Positions 22,107 through 33,373 of a stretch of DNA of 64,000 nt are shown piece after piece (position 1 is the stretch's first letter; each line of letters opens with the position of its first letter). The translations under genes were made by a program, and so were the position numbers. The stretch is from Eudorina sp. 2006-703-Eu-15. Its lineage: Eukaryota; Chlorophyta; Chlorophyceae; Chlamydomonadales; Volvocaceae. The stretch spans positions 310,001 to 374,000 of the forward strand of contig BDSI01000009.1 in assembly GCA_003117195.1 (NCBI GenBank), given 5' to 3'. The notes below the pieces were generated by a model that worked only from the letters and a program-made list of their open reading frames with translations, had not been told where the DNA came from and did no database searches.

Positions 22107-25100
22107 TTATACATATATTGTGGCTGAGACGTCTATCGCGACAAGGTAAGGGCGTCTCGCCAACCGCTTTGACTCTAACCGCTATGGAAGTACGGGCAAC
22201 GGGCTTGGGCAAACCTAGAACCGCGGATTCCCATTGTCAAGCTCTACATGCATTGTAACCTGGGATTTATATGTACAGTGCTGAAAACTGCAACGACTGG
22301 AGGGCAGATTGCATCCGGATCAACCAGGATCAACCGACATGTACTTGATACACCTCCCCGTTCGGTTTTCAGCGGATGATCTGAGCTCAACACTGACACC
22401 GCGTCACAGATTTCGCAGTCTGTAGGATAATGGTTGGGACTTGTTAGTGCTCCTTCACACCCCTGCGTTGCCCAGCCTGCCGGTGCTCAATGTGACCCCA
22501 GGAATGTAGCCCCAGCAGCGGCCGGTGCCCCGACTGCATGGAGTGGAGCAACAGCCTCGGTCACTCGGCGGGGCGAGATGGCTGGCTGCTGGCAGGGTGG
22601 ACTAGAGGTTAAACTGACAAAAGAGGACTAGAGGTGTAGCTCTCGGCTCTGCACCATGCGGGCTCCCCAAGCCCGCAAAAAAAGCCCTATCCTGCACGCT
22701 GTGGCTTGACCAGGTGCCCTCGTAATTTCTTAGTATTGCACGTACTGTTCTCCTTCCAGCCCCCATGGCGCAGACGCCGGACTAAATAAGGGCCCGCGAG
22801 ACCGTTGCAGTAAGTCCCGGAGTGCGGTCAAGTAGTATTCCCGGTGCCGCGGAGAGGGTCGTGCGGGGACGGTGCTATCGTGTCCGCCGTCTCCGTTGCA
22901 GTGGCCGTCACCGCTGCCGTTGCAGTGGCCGTACGTGCTCGGGGTCCATCTGCTCAGCGGGGGGCAACCTTGGAGCTGCAGGGTGGCGCAGGGTAGGGCT
23001 TGGGATGCGAGGATGCGGCGGACGGAGGACTCATCAGGGGAGGAGTCCCCACGAATTGCCGACAGGGTGTTGGTGCGCGCATCCGCGGGTGCCTCCTCCG
23101 GGTGGTGACGCGTGCAGTGTGTTTTCCGTAGTGCGGGCGACACGAGGCTCGGACGAACGGGAGGGTGATGGCGAAATCATGGGAGATGTTGCCGTACTAA
23201 CAGTAAAACATCAAGCACTGCAGGTGACCCTCCGCGTGTTGTTCCAAGGCCCGCTTTCTCGTTGCCCAAGACTCATCCCGAGGGCGACGAAGAGGCCGCT
23301 CGGCGTCAAGTACCCCCTCAAGATGCGCTGGTTTGGCGTCGTTTGAAAAAATATCAGGTCGATTTACCTGCATCGTGGGCATGTTTGGAGTTGGGCATGT
23401 TCACGCATTTACCCGTTTGTTGATCGGCAGGCAAGCGACGGCAAGCGCTGGAGGTTCGGACGCGTGGGCGTGTGTCTGGCGGTGTGATCGTGTGTGCGCA
23501 CGGGAGCGCCTTCCCTTGCGCGCTCTCATAACACTTTGCCAAACGGTGGATTCCGGGCTGAGGCCCCTGGCGCTGCATCCGCATCGCTGGAGGGGTTCGT
23601 GGGGCCTCTGGCCACCACCAACACAATCGACGCAAAAGTTGCGCTACCAGACAAAGCGCCATGTAGCTCAACCACCGGACCGGCTGAATATTTCCGTTTG
23701 TCAGTAAGTACAGGGAGGCGGCTGCGAAGTATCCCGGATAGGACTGGATAGTGTGCCATCCGGGCCTCCTGCACAACCGCCGGTGCGGTGCGGGAGGCCC
23801 ATCGTGTACCGGACGGACCTTTGAGCCCATGCACAGTGATGACGGTCCGAGAATTCCAGCAGCACGCAACAGCGGCATCAGCAGCACTTGGATATACTCT
23901 AGTTGGCCAGGTGGCAGGAGGCGCCTGCCCACCCCCTCGCGCGGCCCCTATCAGGCGGGTTCAAAATCAGTATGCGTTGCGTCAGGCACTCAGGATACGG
24001 TAACCCGACGGTCCAAGGCAACCAGAGACGTCACCACCGGGTCATGGTCGTGTCGGCCCCGCTCCGCCCTTCCAAAGCATCCGCTGCATCTATCTACACC
24101 TCTGGACGGATTGGTGGGGCTGCGTGCTCCCTCCCGAGGGGAACATGGTCCGTCCTCCTCCTTGTCCGGGATCCACCATGCATGTCGCACCACCCACCGA
24201 CGTCGCCAGCTCGTCACCGGCACGGACCGCTCGAACTGATTGCGAAGCTCCTAGCAGAATCACGCCCAGCGGAATGCCGATGGAATCGTGTGCACGGGCA
24301 GAGCCTGACCCATTCTGCGTCCCGCGCATTTGTACGGCATAACAACGCACAGCGGGTGACATGTGCGCCTCACTTCTTCAACCGGCGGCGTCAATTGACA
24401 TTTTAAGAAACCCAGACGACGAAATGGACAAAACACGTCGCACACTCGCGCATGATCACACGCACAGACCCGGTCCGATGATGACCCGTTGGGGATCAGG
24501 GTCCACCATGTAACGGTTACGGTAGTGGAAAGACGAGGCGGGGGTGGGGCGGGGTGTGGACAAGGGTGCGCACACCTACCGGCAGGGCAGGGCAGGGACT
24601 CATCTCATATCGCCAGGGGCCAGCCGCCCAGCCCCCAACCCCTACGCTCCTCCTCTGCGTCCGCCCTCAGCCGCTCTTCCCTCCTACCCATGCGCTCACA
24701 GGGGCACCACCAGCGTCCCTCAGCAGCCACCACAGTCACAACCAGCAGCCGCAGCCGCCAGCAATCACCCCACGACCTAACGCCCCTCATAGCAACACAG
24801 CTCCACTGCCACTGCCGCGCGCATGCAAGTGGTTCACGCCCAGGCAATACCAGCACACTGCGCAGCGGTACTGCCGTCACTGTCTTGTCCGGTTGGGGGC
24901 CGCCGGCTGAGGTATACGCTGAGGTCAACAGGGATTGGCTGACATGCCGTGGGGGGCCGCGCTTCCCGCAAGGTCGACTGGGATCCTGCGAAGTCTGCGG
25001 CCTGCTGTAGCACGTACACCTTGACAACTGTGATGGGTTAACTGTGCGCGGAACCCAAGTCAACATGGTTGTGTGAGCTGCTGGACTGCAACTCGGCCAA

Positions 25101-25625
25101 CTAGATCCAAAGTTATGCCTCGCACGGTCCCACGTGCATCACGACCGTGCCCATTCGACGTTGCGCTTCTGTGAATGGGAGCACTGCGCTATCTGTCATA
25201 GGAATCTTCCCCATTCATTAACGCATCCGACCTTTCATGCAAACACTGGGGGATATGACAGCTGCCCCGCCGGGGTCCCTCTTTCACGGTCGGTTTTCCA
25301 GGCCCGCCGCGTCATCTGAGCGGCGACCACTCAGCGGCAGTGATGTCAGACCAGTTCCCTCTCCCTGTGGGGCGTTGCATCCAGTACGGCACCGTACAAC
25401 ACGGATATCGCAATTTCACGGCATCTATATTTGTTGATCACACGCAGCAAAATCAAAGACATTTTGATTTCATCATCTACTTGATTCAGTTACGCTTATT
25501 TGTGGTATCGTGGCATGGGCACCACCGATATTTCCGGCATCTCATAAAGAAAGCCGCTCCCAATGCCATCTACTTGATAAGCCTTCAGATCTTTTTCATA
25601 GTACTGTGTGTGACCGCCGGCAGCC
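22107..25625. promoter_or_regulatory. Divergent intergenic region between the HODM-like and MBOAT genes
   Basis: Both neighbours are transcribed outward, so their promoters lie in this 3.5-kb stretch. Open frames up to about 190 codons exist on both strands, but none shows a domain, a conserved block or consistent splice structure. A weak copy of dispersed repeat A is at 22607-22626. A lineage-specific gene cannot be excluded. Confidence 0.5.
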
Positions 25626-28600
25626 ATGGAGGCGTTGGCGGCGCAGGCAAACCATGTCCTTCACACCCATGTCACGCCGCTTGTCCACAAAATGCAGCCC
25701 TTCGTGTCGCCGTTATATCAAGGGCATTTATATTTTCAAGATCTGCTGGACATTGAACACAACGCGATACCCCATATGGGATGGGAGGGACAGCTTTCCA
25801 AAGTGACTGGACTGAGCCATTCCCAGTTTCGCTTCACCCTGGCGCTGTTCCTTTGCGTGCCATTTGCCGCTGGCGTCAGGCTGTTTCGCAATCCGACGCG
25901 TAAGCCAGGGTACTGGGTTTGAATTTTGGTCTTGCCTTGCCGTTCTACGTCCGCAAAGCTCACCTTCTGGCGACGCCTACGTTCTTTCCACCACTCAGTT
26001 CGCCATCTGTATGCTTTGGTATCGGGCATCATCCTCGCTTATTATCCGTTCGGTAGCGGTATCTTCACTGTCATTCCGATGGCGTTGGCAGCCTACCTGG
26101 CGCTGCTCCTAGCGCCCCGACGTGCAGGCTCCATCGCGTGGTGCACGGTGTTTCCCTATCTCATATACCTGTAAGTGCACTTTATGCTGTGCATACGTTA
26201 ACGATATCCGTCGAGATGCGTGAGCTGACCCACGGGGCGTGGATAGCAACATTCGCGTCGAGATGCGTGAGCTGACCCACGGGGCGTGGATAGCAACATG
26301 CGCGTCGAGATGCGTGAGCTGACCCACGGGGCGTGGATAGCAACATGCCACGCGCAACGGGGCGGCCACCGCCGTTGGACACTAATGTCTCTACAGAAAA
26401 GGGTTGATGGGTTGCAGGAATCCAGTTGCACGGTTTATCCCACCTATGGGAAAGTTATTCATTCCGGGACCGCACGTTGATGATAGGCGCTCGCCTGATG
26501 CTCGCAAACCGTTTGTTAGATACAACTTCACATTAAAAAACGCCTCTAATGCTCGCTGTATCAACAGGCATGTATGCAACGCAAGCGGAGCGTCCTGGAA
26601 GACCGGCAATCTGGATTTCACGGGTGCGTGGCCTGAGGACCTCACCTGACTTGTGGGGTGTCCATCGTGATTGCGGAGGGGAACACCAGCCATGGGGAGC
26701 AGATTCACTGGGTTGGGTCAATTGCTGATCCTTTGATGCAGCTCTGCGTCTCACTGGGGCAACTGACGGGCTGGTTCGCCACTGAGCCGGCTTTGGGTTT
26801 TTGCGCTCGCTCGTCGCGCGGCTGCTCTTTCGGGAGCAAGTCTGTTTCGCCGGCCACTTTGACTGTTGGTGACCACTGTGCCACTTTCCGTCCCGCTGCA
26901 GGCGGCGCCATGGTTGCGGTGCTCAAGCTCATAGCCGTGTGCGTCTGCCGCCAGGACAGCTTCCGGAAGAACAAGGAGGTCCGTGGGGTGCTGGGCGCTG
27001 GGCCCTGGTGCGGGAGCCGGTGTGGTTGCGAGTTCGGTGCTCGGATCCGCGACGGGATGTGTCTGGGGTCGTCAATTTTATGACCTGTTTCGGTGCTGAG
27101 TTGTTCAACTGGGGCAGCCTGGATGTGGGGGATCCTCCAGGATCCCACCGCCCGATGGCTTGGTATCCGGGCTGCCCGGCCGCCGCAACATGGTGAGGGC
27201 CCGGGCACAGGAGAGCGCAGCCCGCTTGTGGTTTCATCCGATGAGTGTATCATTATTCCTATCACCTTGCCCTGTCTGTTCCTGATGAATGCTTTTGACG
27301 CCCTTCGGACCGGTGCAGGACCTGAGTCCCTACCAGGCGGCGCATCAGCTGACGGTCAGCCCGACACCCTTGGAGTTCGTCTCCTACCTATTTGGCCTGG
27401 GGGATCTGCTGTCGGGGCCCTTTTTCGAGTTTGCTGAGTACAAGGAGTTCATGGAGCTGAAAGGGGTAAGGATACTTTTTGAGGCGGGGTGCGGGCGGGG
27501 CTGCCGCGACGGGGCTGGCCTATGGGTGGGATGGGTGCTGCGTGGCATGGATGATGGTGTCCCGCTGACTGCTTTCGATAACGTTACCCGCAGCCGCGTT
27601 CTTCAGCGTGCGGTGTGCGGGAGTAGTGAGAGCAGACATTAGCCGGAAAGGCAACCCAGACCAAAACGGCACGGCCAGTTGTTCTTCGTGGGTCGTAGCT
27701 AGCCCGTTCCACTGGGACAGAGTCATTAAGTCAGTCATGTGTCATTCGATTTATGCACTCGTACGAGACCTGAACGCGCAAGGTGTCCTCGTAGCTGCTT
27801 GGGAGTATGTGTTGTTTTCGCTCTTTGAAACGTTACCCGCGCCCGAGGTTCACAACAGATGCGGAGTGCGGGAGTAGTGAGAGCGGACAGCAGCCTTCGG
27901 AGCCACCCAGACTAAAACGGCGCGGCCAGCTGAATCTCTTCGTGGGTCACAGCTAGCCCGTTCCACTGGGACATTCCCCCAATTACAGTATGCATCCAAT
28001 TCCATCCCCGTCGAGTCATCTTGAGCGATCGCATGCAAAATCTGCGCCTGCCGGCGTTCCCACCCTGCCTGTCGCCCTCTGCCCATCCGCGTAGCCCTGG
28101 GCGCCGGACGCCGCGGAGCCCTTGCCCAGCGTGATCGTACCGGGCGTTCTGACGGTGCTGGAGGCCGTGTTCTATATGTGCCTCTACCTGGCCCTTACCC
28201 TGAGCGGCTGGAGCATGGAGGACTACCACAGCGCCTGGTACTACTCGCAGCCGATGGTCGTGCGGTGCGGCGTCATGGTGCTCGTCGGCCTGGTCTACCA
28301 GCTGCGCTACTACTTCAGTTGGAAGATCACGGAGGCGGGGTTCATCTTCAGCGGCTTTGACTTCTTGGGATACGATGAGACTTCGGGCTTGCCGCTTTGG
28401 TGAGCGTCACGTATGCGTGTGGGAGGGGTACGGGGGTACAATGAGTTTGGGGGGGGGGCCTTCAGCGGCTGCGTAGCGTGGATCTTGCTCTTTGACGCCT
28501 TTCCTTGTGAGGCGCTGTCTGCGTGAATTGTCTGCGTGCACTCCGGGGCGGAAACCGCTGCTCGGCCATATTGGTTCCGCGCTATCAACTGCGATCGGAT

Positions 28601-30230
28601 TGACCCGATGTTGAACCGGCCGTGTGCACGCAGGGGGCGGTGCCGTAACTGCAGCTTCTTGGGCGTGTGGCTGGCGGATAGCGCCCGCAACGTTCCCCTT
28701 AACTGGAACATTTGCACGGGCAACTTCCTGCGGAGGTAAGGACCCACCTTGATAACGGCGGGGCCCGCCATGTCGCCGTATACCTGCATAAATTATATTA
28801 TCAAGATGACTTTGAGCTTATATGCACAAGTTGAGAGACATGGAGCCGTTCTTCCCTGTGACCCTGTAGTACGTTTTTCCCAGGTAGTGTTTCACGTTGC
28901 CTGCTTGTCCTCGTGCTCAGGTACGTCTACGAGCGAGTGGCGCCGCGCAAGGGGCGGCCCGGCTTCAAGACGTTGCTCTTCACACAGCTCGTCAGCGCAA
29001 TATGGCACGGGTTGTACCCCGGCTACCTCATGTTCTTCGTCGGCACGGCGATCTGGATTTACTTTTCGCAGGTGAGTGCACGTGTCGTGTGTGCTTCACC
29101 CGGGCTTGGGCTCGGGACTGAGCCCCCGGAGGAGAGGGCGAGCGGTGGCGCTTGTCGCCCCGCCCCGCGCAAAGTCATGGCTCCCTGGCCCCCATGCCTC
29201 CCAACCTTTCTCTTTCCTAAGCGGCCTATTGTTCCCCCGGACCCTTGGCAGCTTAGCAGCATCGCCGCGACTGCATTGCTGGTCCCGAACAGTTAAAATC
29301 CCGGACACATTTCTACCAGGACTATCAGGCCCAGCAGTCTGCAACAGGTGCCGGAATGCACTCATTCTGGGCCTCTTGTAATGTGGGGTGGGGCTGCAGT
29401 GCGCGACGGTGGATAGGGAGGAAGAGATGTGCCGATAGGGGAATGGAGAATCGCGTGACCTCCTGTCAGCTGTGTTGTGGGCGTCGGAGCCCAACCCACG
29501 TCGCCCAATCCTTAGACTGACTCTACGCGTGTGTGCCGCCCTCGTCATGTCGATTGTGCGCGAACAGGTCCTCTACAAGTCGGAGACGTACATGCCATCG
29601 GCCATTCGCCAGAGCTTGCCATACCACGCCATCAAGGTCGTGTGGACGGGCCTTGTTCTCAACTACATGGCCTCTGCGTTCCAGGTAAAGGGGTCGTGGG
29701 GTGCGGATGCGTTCCCTTTTGACGTTTTGCCGAGCCTTACCGCTGCCCGGTCCGCAGACAGGAGTGCATGCGTGAGATCGCCCGCGCACAGACTGAATAC
29801 TCGAGCGTTTTGTGTTCGCGTTACGTGACAGGTTCTTCGGTACTTGCTAGAGGTATCGGTGTGGGTAGTTGCCAGAGGTGTTGTCGGTCACGTCACCGTG
29901 CACGAGGCATGATATGCGGGCGCCGTGGTCACCACCCCTGCAGACCCTGGCGCGTATCCTTGGCCCTGCTGCTGTCTGACTCGTTTCCCCGCCTGCTCCC
30001 CTGCTCCCCTCTGCTGTTCCGGACCGCGCGGTGTGCAGCTGCTGGACCTCAAGCCGTGCATTCAGGCCTACGCCTCCCTGCACTACTTCCCCTTCATCAT
30101 CATGCTAGTGGTCAATGTGCTGGGCTCCTTCGTCAAGCCCAAGCGGCCGCCGAAGGTCCCCACGGGCCCGGGAGGCGCTACGCCACCTGCGGCTAATGGC
30201 AAGGCAGGCAGCGGCAACAAAGCCGATTGA
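25626..30230 (+). CDS. MBOAT-family lysophospholipid acyltransferase (LPCAT/LPLAT type)
   Basis: Multi-pass ER membrane enzyme that acylates lysophospholipids with acyl-CoA in the Lands cycle and glycerolipid synthesis. Ten exons, 25626-25899, 25999-26170, 26568-26623, 26902-26978, 27319-27465, 28095-28399, 28634-28735, 28921-29071, 29568-29684 and 30039-30230, join in frame to 530 residues. The start ATG has a good context (GCAGCCATGG). Conserved family blocks are RHLYALVSG, SWKTGNLDFTG, MVAVLKLIAVCVCRQD, a segment GPFFEFAEYKEF, YYFSWKITEAGFIFSGFDF, VPLNWNICTGNFLRRYVYER and SAIWHGLYPGY. His407 in WHG is the expected catalytic histidine and Asn369 in NWN the second conserved residue. Several hydrophobic segments are visible, for example GVLTVLEAVFYMCLYLALTL and FIIMLVVNVLG. 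The tail is Lys/Pro-rich. Headgroup preference cannot be told from sequence. Confidence 0.95.
26210..26350 (+). repeat. 47-bp tandem repeat, three copies
   Basis: Three nearly identical 47-base units begin at 26210, 26257 and 26304 in the MBOAT intron 26171-26567. Each contains the small palindrome CCACGGGGCGTGG. Confidence 0.92.
27580..27977 (+). repeat. Direct duplication of a ~148-bp segment inside an MBOAT intron
   Basis: Copies at about 27580-27728 and 27828-27977 share AACGTTACCCGC at the left, GCGGGAGTAGTGAGAGC in the middle and CTAGCCCGTTCCACTGGGAC at the right, with point changes and small indels between. Both lie in the intron 27466-28094. Confidence 0.85.
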
Positions 30231-31692
30231 ACAGGTGCAAAAAGCAAGCACAGTCCTGGCGAAGCGATGATGCTACTTCAGGGCCTCCGGAGGGAGGGAG
30301 GGTGCAATCGGTGGGCTCGGCAGCACCGGAACCTGATGAGGACGTGCGCCGCTGATGACTGTCGCGTACGACAAGCATGCCACTTACGACCCGTACCATC
30401 GGCCATCGGACACGTACGACAGGCACCTGCGACCCTTGCAGATTGGTTTGCGATGCTTGCGCCAAGGGAAGTCCGCGCACTGGGTTGGAAAACGTATGAA
30501 AACAGCGAGGTGGCAGGTCCCGGGTGGACAGGGGTAGTACGTATGTTTTGGCAGCTATGGCCGCGCGGGGACCTTCTGTATCGCTCGTGGACTGCAACGG
30601 CATTTCACTCTCGAAACCGATTAGGGATGCCGCGGGTATTTTGAAATAAGAAAGTTGCGTGTGTGTGTAAAAGAGAACTGAGCCGTGTATGTGGAAGACA
30701 GCTGTGTGTGTGTTTGGACCCACCCGACTAGGTTCTGTTGGTTGGTTGAGCTTGTTCCGTAACCCTGTTGATACCAAGCGCATTTGTGTTGACAAAACGC
30801 CTGGGCGGGTCTGTGCGCTGTATGGCCGGTTTGAATAAAATCTGCGCCCAACAATGGTTTGGGGAAATGCAAAGGTCGTTCGCGGTACGTAGATGTGGCG
30901 CTGTATGCGTTGCTGTAGTTGCTGTGCTGCGGCGATGCCTTGGTACTGTGGGTTTTCATCGTCATCGGCCAGCTCCCAATACGGATGAACACCAACATTT
31001 CTACAAGAGTACTTCAGTACCCAGTATTGTACACGTTGCTGAGTGGTGTGGGTGGGGGGCCGGGGGCGTACGGAATTCGTTCGGTACTCATCAGGCTGTG
31101 TAGAGTATGGGGCGCGTATGGGACAAGACTGTAATGGACCGCATTCGCGTGCACCGATCAGTCATGTGGCTGCGTGCAACATCCTGGACAGAGCAACTGC
31201 AGCGTTTGGAGTAGTTTCATTCGCAAGGTTCAGCTGCAGCCTAAGGTACCAACGAGTAGATCACCTAGACACCAAAGCTCGCACGCAATCCCACAATCCC
31301 GATCCAACGTGTAGACTAAACTCGTGCGGCCTAACCCAACCTTCGGCACGGCTACACTGCACCTCGGCTGTTCGCCAAGCACCAGGTCAGGCTCAGCACC
31401 GAAAATGAAGAACCAACCTTGCCACCGCCACTGCCGGCCAAGCCCCCAACAAACTCCCATGCAAATGCCGACCATCCTGCCGAGGACCACGCCCCTTCCC
31501 CAGAACGGCAATGAATTCCACGCCTACCAAGACCAGAACACCAGAATTCACCAGCTCGCATTTCGGAGCGGTATGCGTTTATGTACAACGAGTGCAAATG
31601 TACAGCGGTGGCCGTGCGGCTGCTGTGCTAGGCTCCGCCTGCCCTTCCATCTCCGCGCCACTAAGTCCGCGCCTCCACCTCCGGACAGCGAC
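30231..31692. other. Convergent intergenic region (MBOAT / small protein gene)
   Basis: Should contain two 3' UTRs. A TGTAA motif, the usual volvocine polyadenylation signal, lies at 30666-30670, about 440 bases past the MBOAT stop, next to a reversed copy of the CTCAGTTCTCTT plus CA-repeat motif. No gene seen. Confidence 0.5.
30666..30670 (+). terminator. Candidate polyadenylation signal TGTAA for the MBOAT gene
   Basis: First TGTAA downstream of the stop codon on the coding strand. The assignment rests only on motif and position, and the motif lies in a GT-rich run where it can occur by chance. Confidence 0.35.
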
Positions 31693-33135
31693 TCAGCTGA
31701 AGTTGAAGTTGCGCTCCTTCGTCCCTTGGACCTCCACCGCTTTTAGTGACACAGTGGAGGCGGGCAGGTAGTCCGTCGGGATGCCCTTGTAGCCCTGCAC
31801 GAACCGCACGAGGGCAGCGCAGGATAAGATCATTACATGTAAGCTACAGCGCGCTGGCCATTTCGCTGGCTCGGGGCCGTGAAAGGCAACCCGACACATC
31901 ACTCAACGCAGCGATCTTCGCCCCCTCGCCAGCCGCAGGTATGGCAACGAGGCGCGCAATGCTACCAGAACAGATCAGCGGGTTTGAACTGATGTCAAGT
32001 CAGGAGAAACAATGGGGCGGGGTCCGGCCCCACGTCGACCCCTTAGCGCTCCTCCGTCCCTTCCCGGGAGCCGCTACGCACCATGGTCGCCTTCGTATTC
32101 TTGGGCCACGTCGGGTTCTCCTTGGGCCATCGGGGCGCGGAGTCCATGTAGACAGGCGTGTTCTCGGGGTGGTTGAACGCGTTGCTTATCTTGGGCACTC
32201 CTGGGGAAGGTCCAGGAACGGGGGAAGCGGGGTACGCGGAGGTGGAATCAGCCTGCGTGCATAGCCGCGAACGCCAAACCCTAGAAAAAGAAACACGCTG
32301 CCTAGATTCCGCCGTGGGTGCGAGGGAAAATGAACAAGGCAAGATAAACACCGTTGATCCCTTTTCGGGGTCCGCTGTGACGTTCATTCATTCATTCAAC
32401 AACGGCTGTGGTGTCACCATCCTGGCGGTGGGACATGGCAGTGTCCTTTCACGCTGACCCGCACGGTGGTATGACCCACGCTGTGGGAAGGGAAATGGCG
32501 CAGTCGCTTGTGCATCAGCTGAGCCCCGAAAGATGCCAGATCGGTCATACAACCGGGCCGGGCCTCGGCTGAGACCATCAGCTCAATAACTTCACCCTCG
32601 CAAAAGTATCAATACCGCAATTACGGTGAGTAAAATGATGTAGACTCGTACGGTGCTGGAATACGGTGACAAGACGTACAGGTAAGGGTGTGCTGTGACC
32701 GCGGCCCTTCGTGGCGTGACCTCTGGCACCGATCTACGATGAGGATTGTGGCAGTTGACCGCAGCTCTCAGGCTGTCAAGGTTCGGGTCCGAAAACACTG
32801 TCTGCACCTGTGCGCGCTGGTGCGGGCGGGACGCGCAAGGGGCACGCAGTGTGCCCGCTCACCTGGCTTGAGGTGGCCATTATCATCGGCGATGAACTCT
32901 GTTTTCCCGGTGCGAGGAACGAGAGTCCCAAACCGTGTTCCTGTAGTCGTCGGCACCGCCTGAACACGTGCGACACGGAAAATTGACGGTTTAGGAGGCG
33001 GCCCAACCATGTGCCAGCTATATGCTGGGTAGACTTGCTTACCTTTGATTTATCTTCAGCCGGCACCTCCCAATTCTGTAGACGCCTAGAGTTGTAGGCA
33101 GCTTCTATCTGCTCGCCTGGGAAAGAGCGCGACAT
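31693..33135 (-). CDS. Small conserved-looking protein of unknown function (136 aa)
   Basis: Four exons, 33043-33135, 32863-32959, 32082-32200 and 31693-31794, have GT-AG borders and join in frame into 136 residues. I do not recognise the family. The protein has no signal peptide or membrane segment. It is rich in Pro, Thr, Lys and aromatic residues, with short extended-looking stretches such as YNSRRLQNWEVPAEDK, GTRFGTLVPRTGKTEF, PRWPKENPTWPKNTKATM and GIPTDYLPAST. This composition, without regular secondary structure, resembles small axonemal microtubule-associated or inner proteins, and the opening block loosely recalls the CFAP107 (C1orf158) family; both are inference and weak. It starts 238 bases from the oppositely transcribed 33374 gene. 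Confidence 0.75.
32353..32399 (+). repeat. Dispersed repeat B, copy 1
   Basis: A block close to GATCCCTTTTCGGGGTCC followed by a TTCATTCATTCA tail, in the intron 32201-32862 of the small protein gene. A second copy is at 57856-57897 in an intron of another gene, same orientation. Confidence 0.7.
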
Positions 33136-33373
33136 ATTTGGTGCTCTGAACTGATGTGAGGTATCGCGTGGGAGGGAGTGTGTCCGTAAGTTTGTGAAAA
33201 CGTGTATGTCCAATTGTTTCTGTGTTTTCCATTGGAGCGACCCTGACTTTTAAGAAGGGACAAACTTAGAGAGTACGAACTGTACGCCAGGCTGTTCGTT
33301 TCGGTTATACAAAGCAACAGTCGCACAAGAAGTAGCGTCTTTGTTCATTGTTGCGCCAAATTATAGAAAGGAA
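33136..33373. promoter_or_regulatory. Candidate bidirectional promoter
   Basis: Only 238 bases separate two start codons facing away from each other. The stretch must contain both 5' UTRs and probably a shared promoter. No TATA box at a convincing distance was identified. Confidence 0.55.

Noticed and set aside
22659..22685. Hairpin followed by A run resembling a bacterial terminator
   Set aside because: The organism is eukaryotic and the stem is only about 7 bp.
22730..23932. Possible genes on the minus strand upstream of the HODM-like gene
   Set aside because: No conserved block, splice structure or coherent composition was found.
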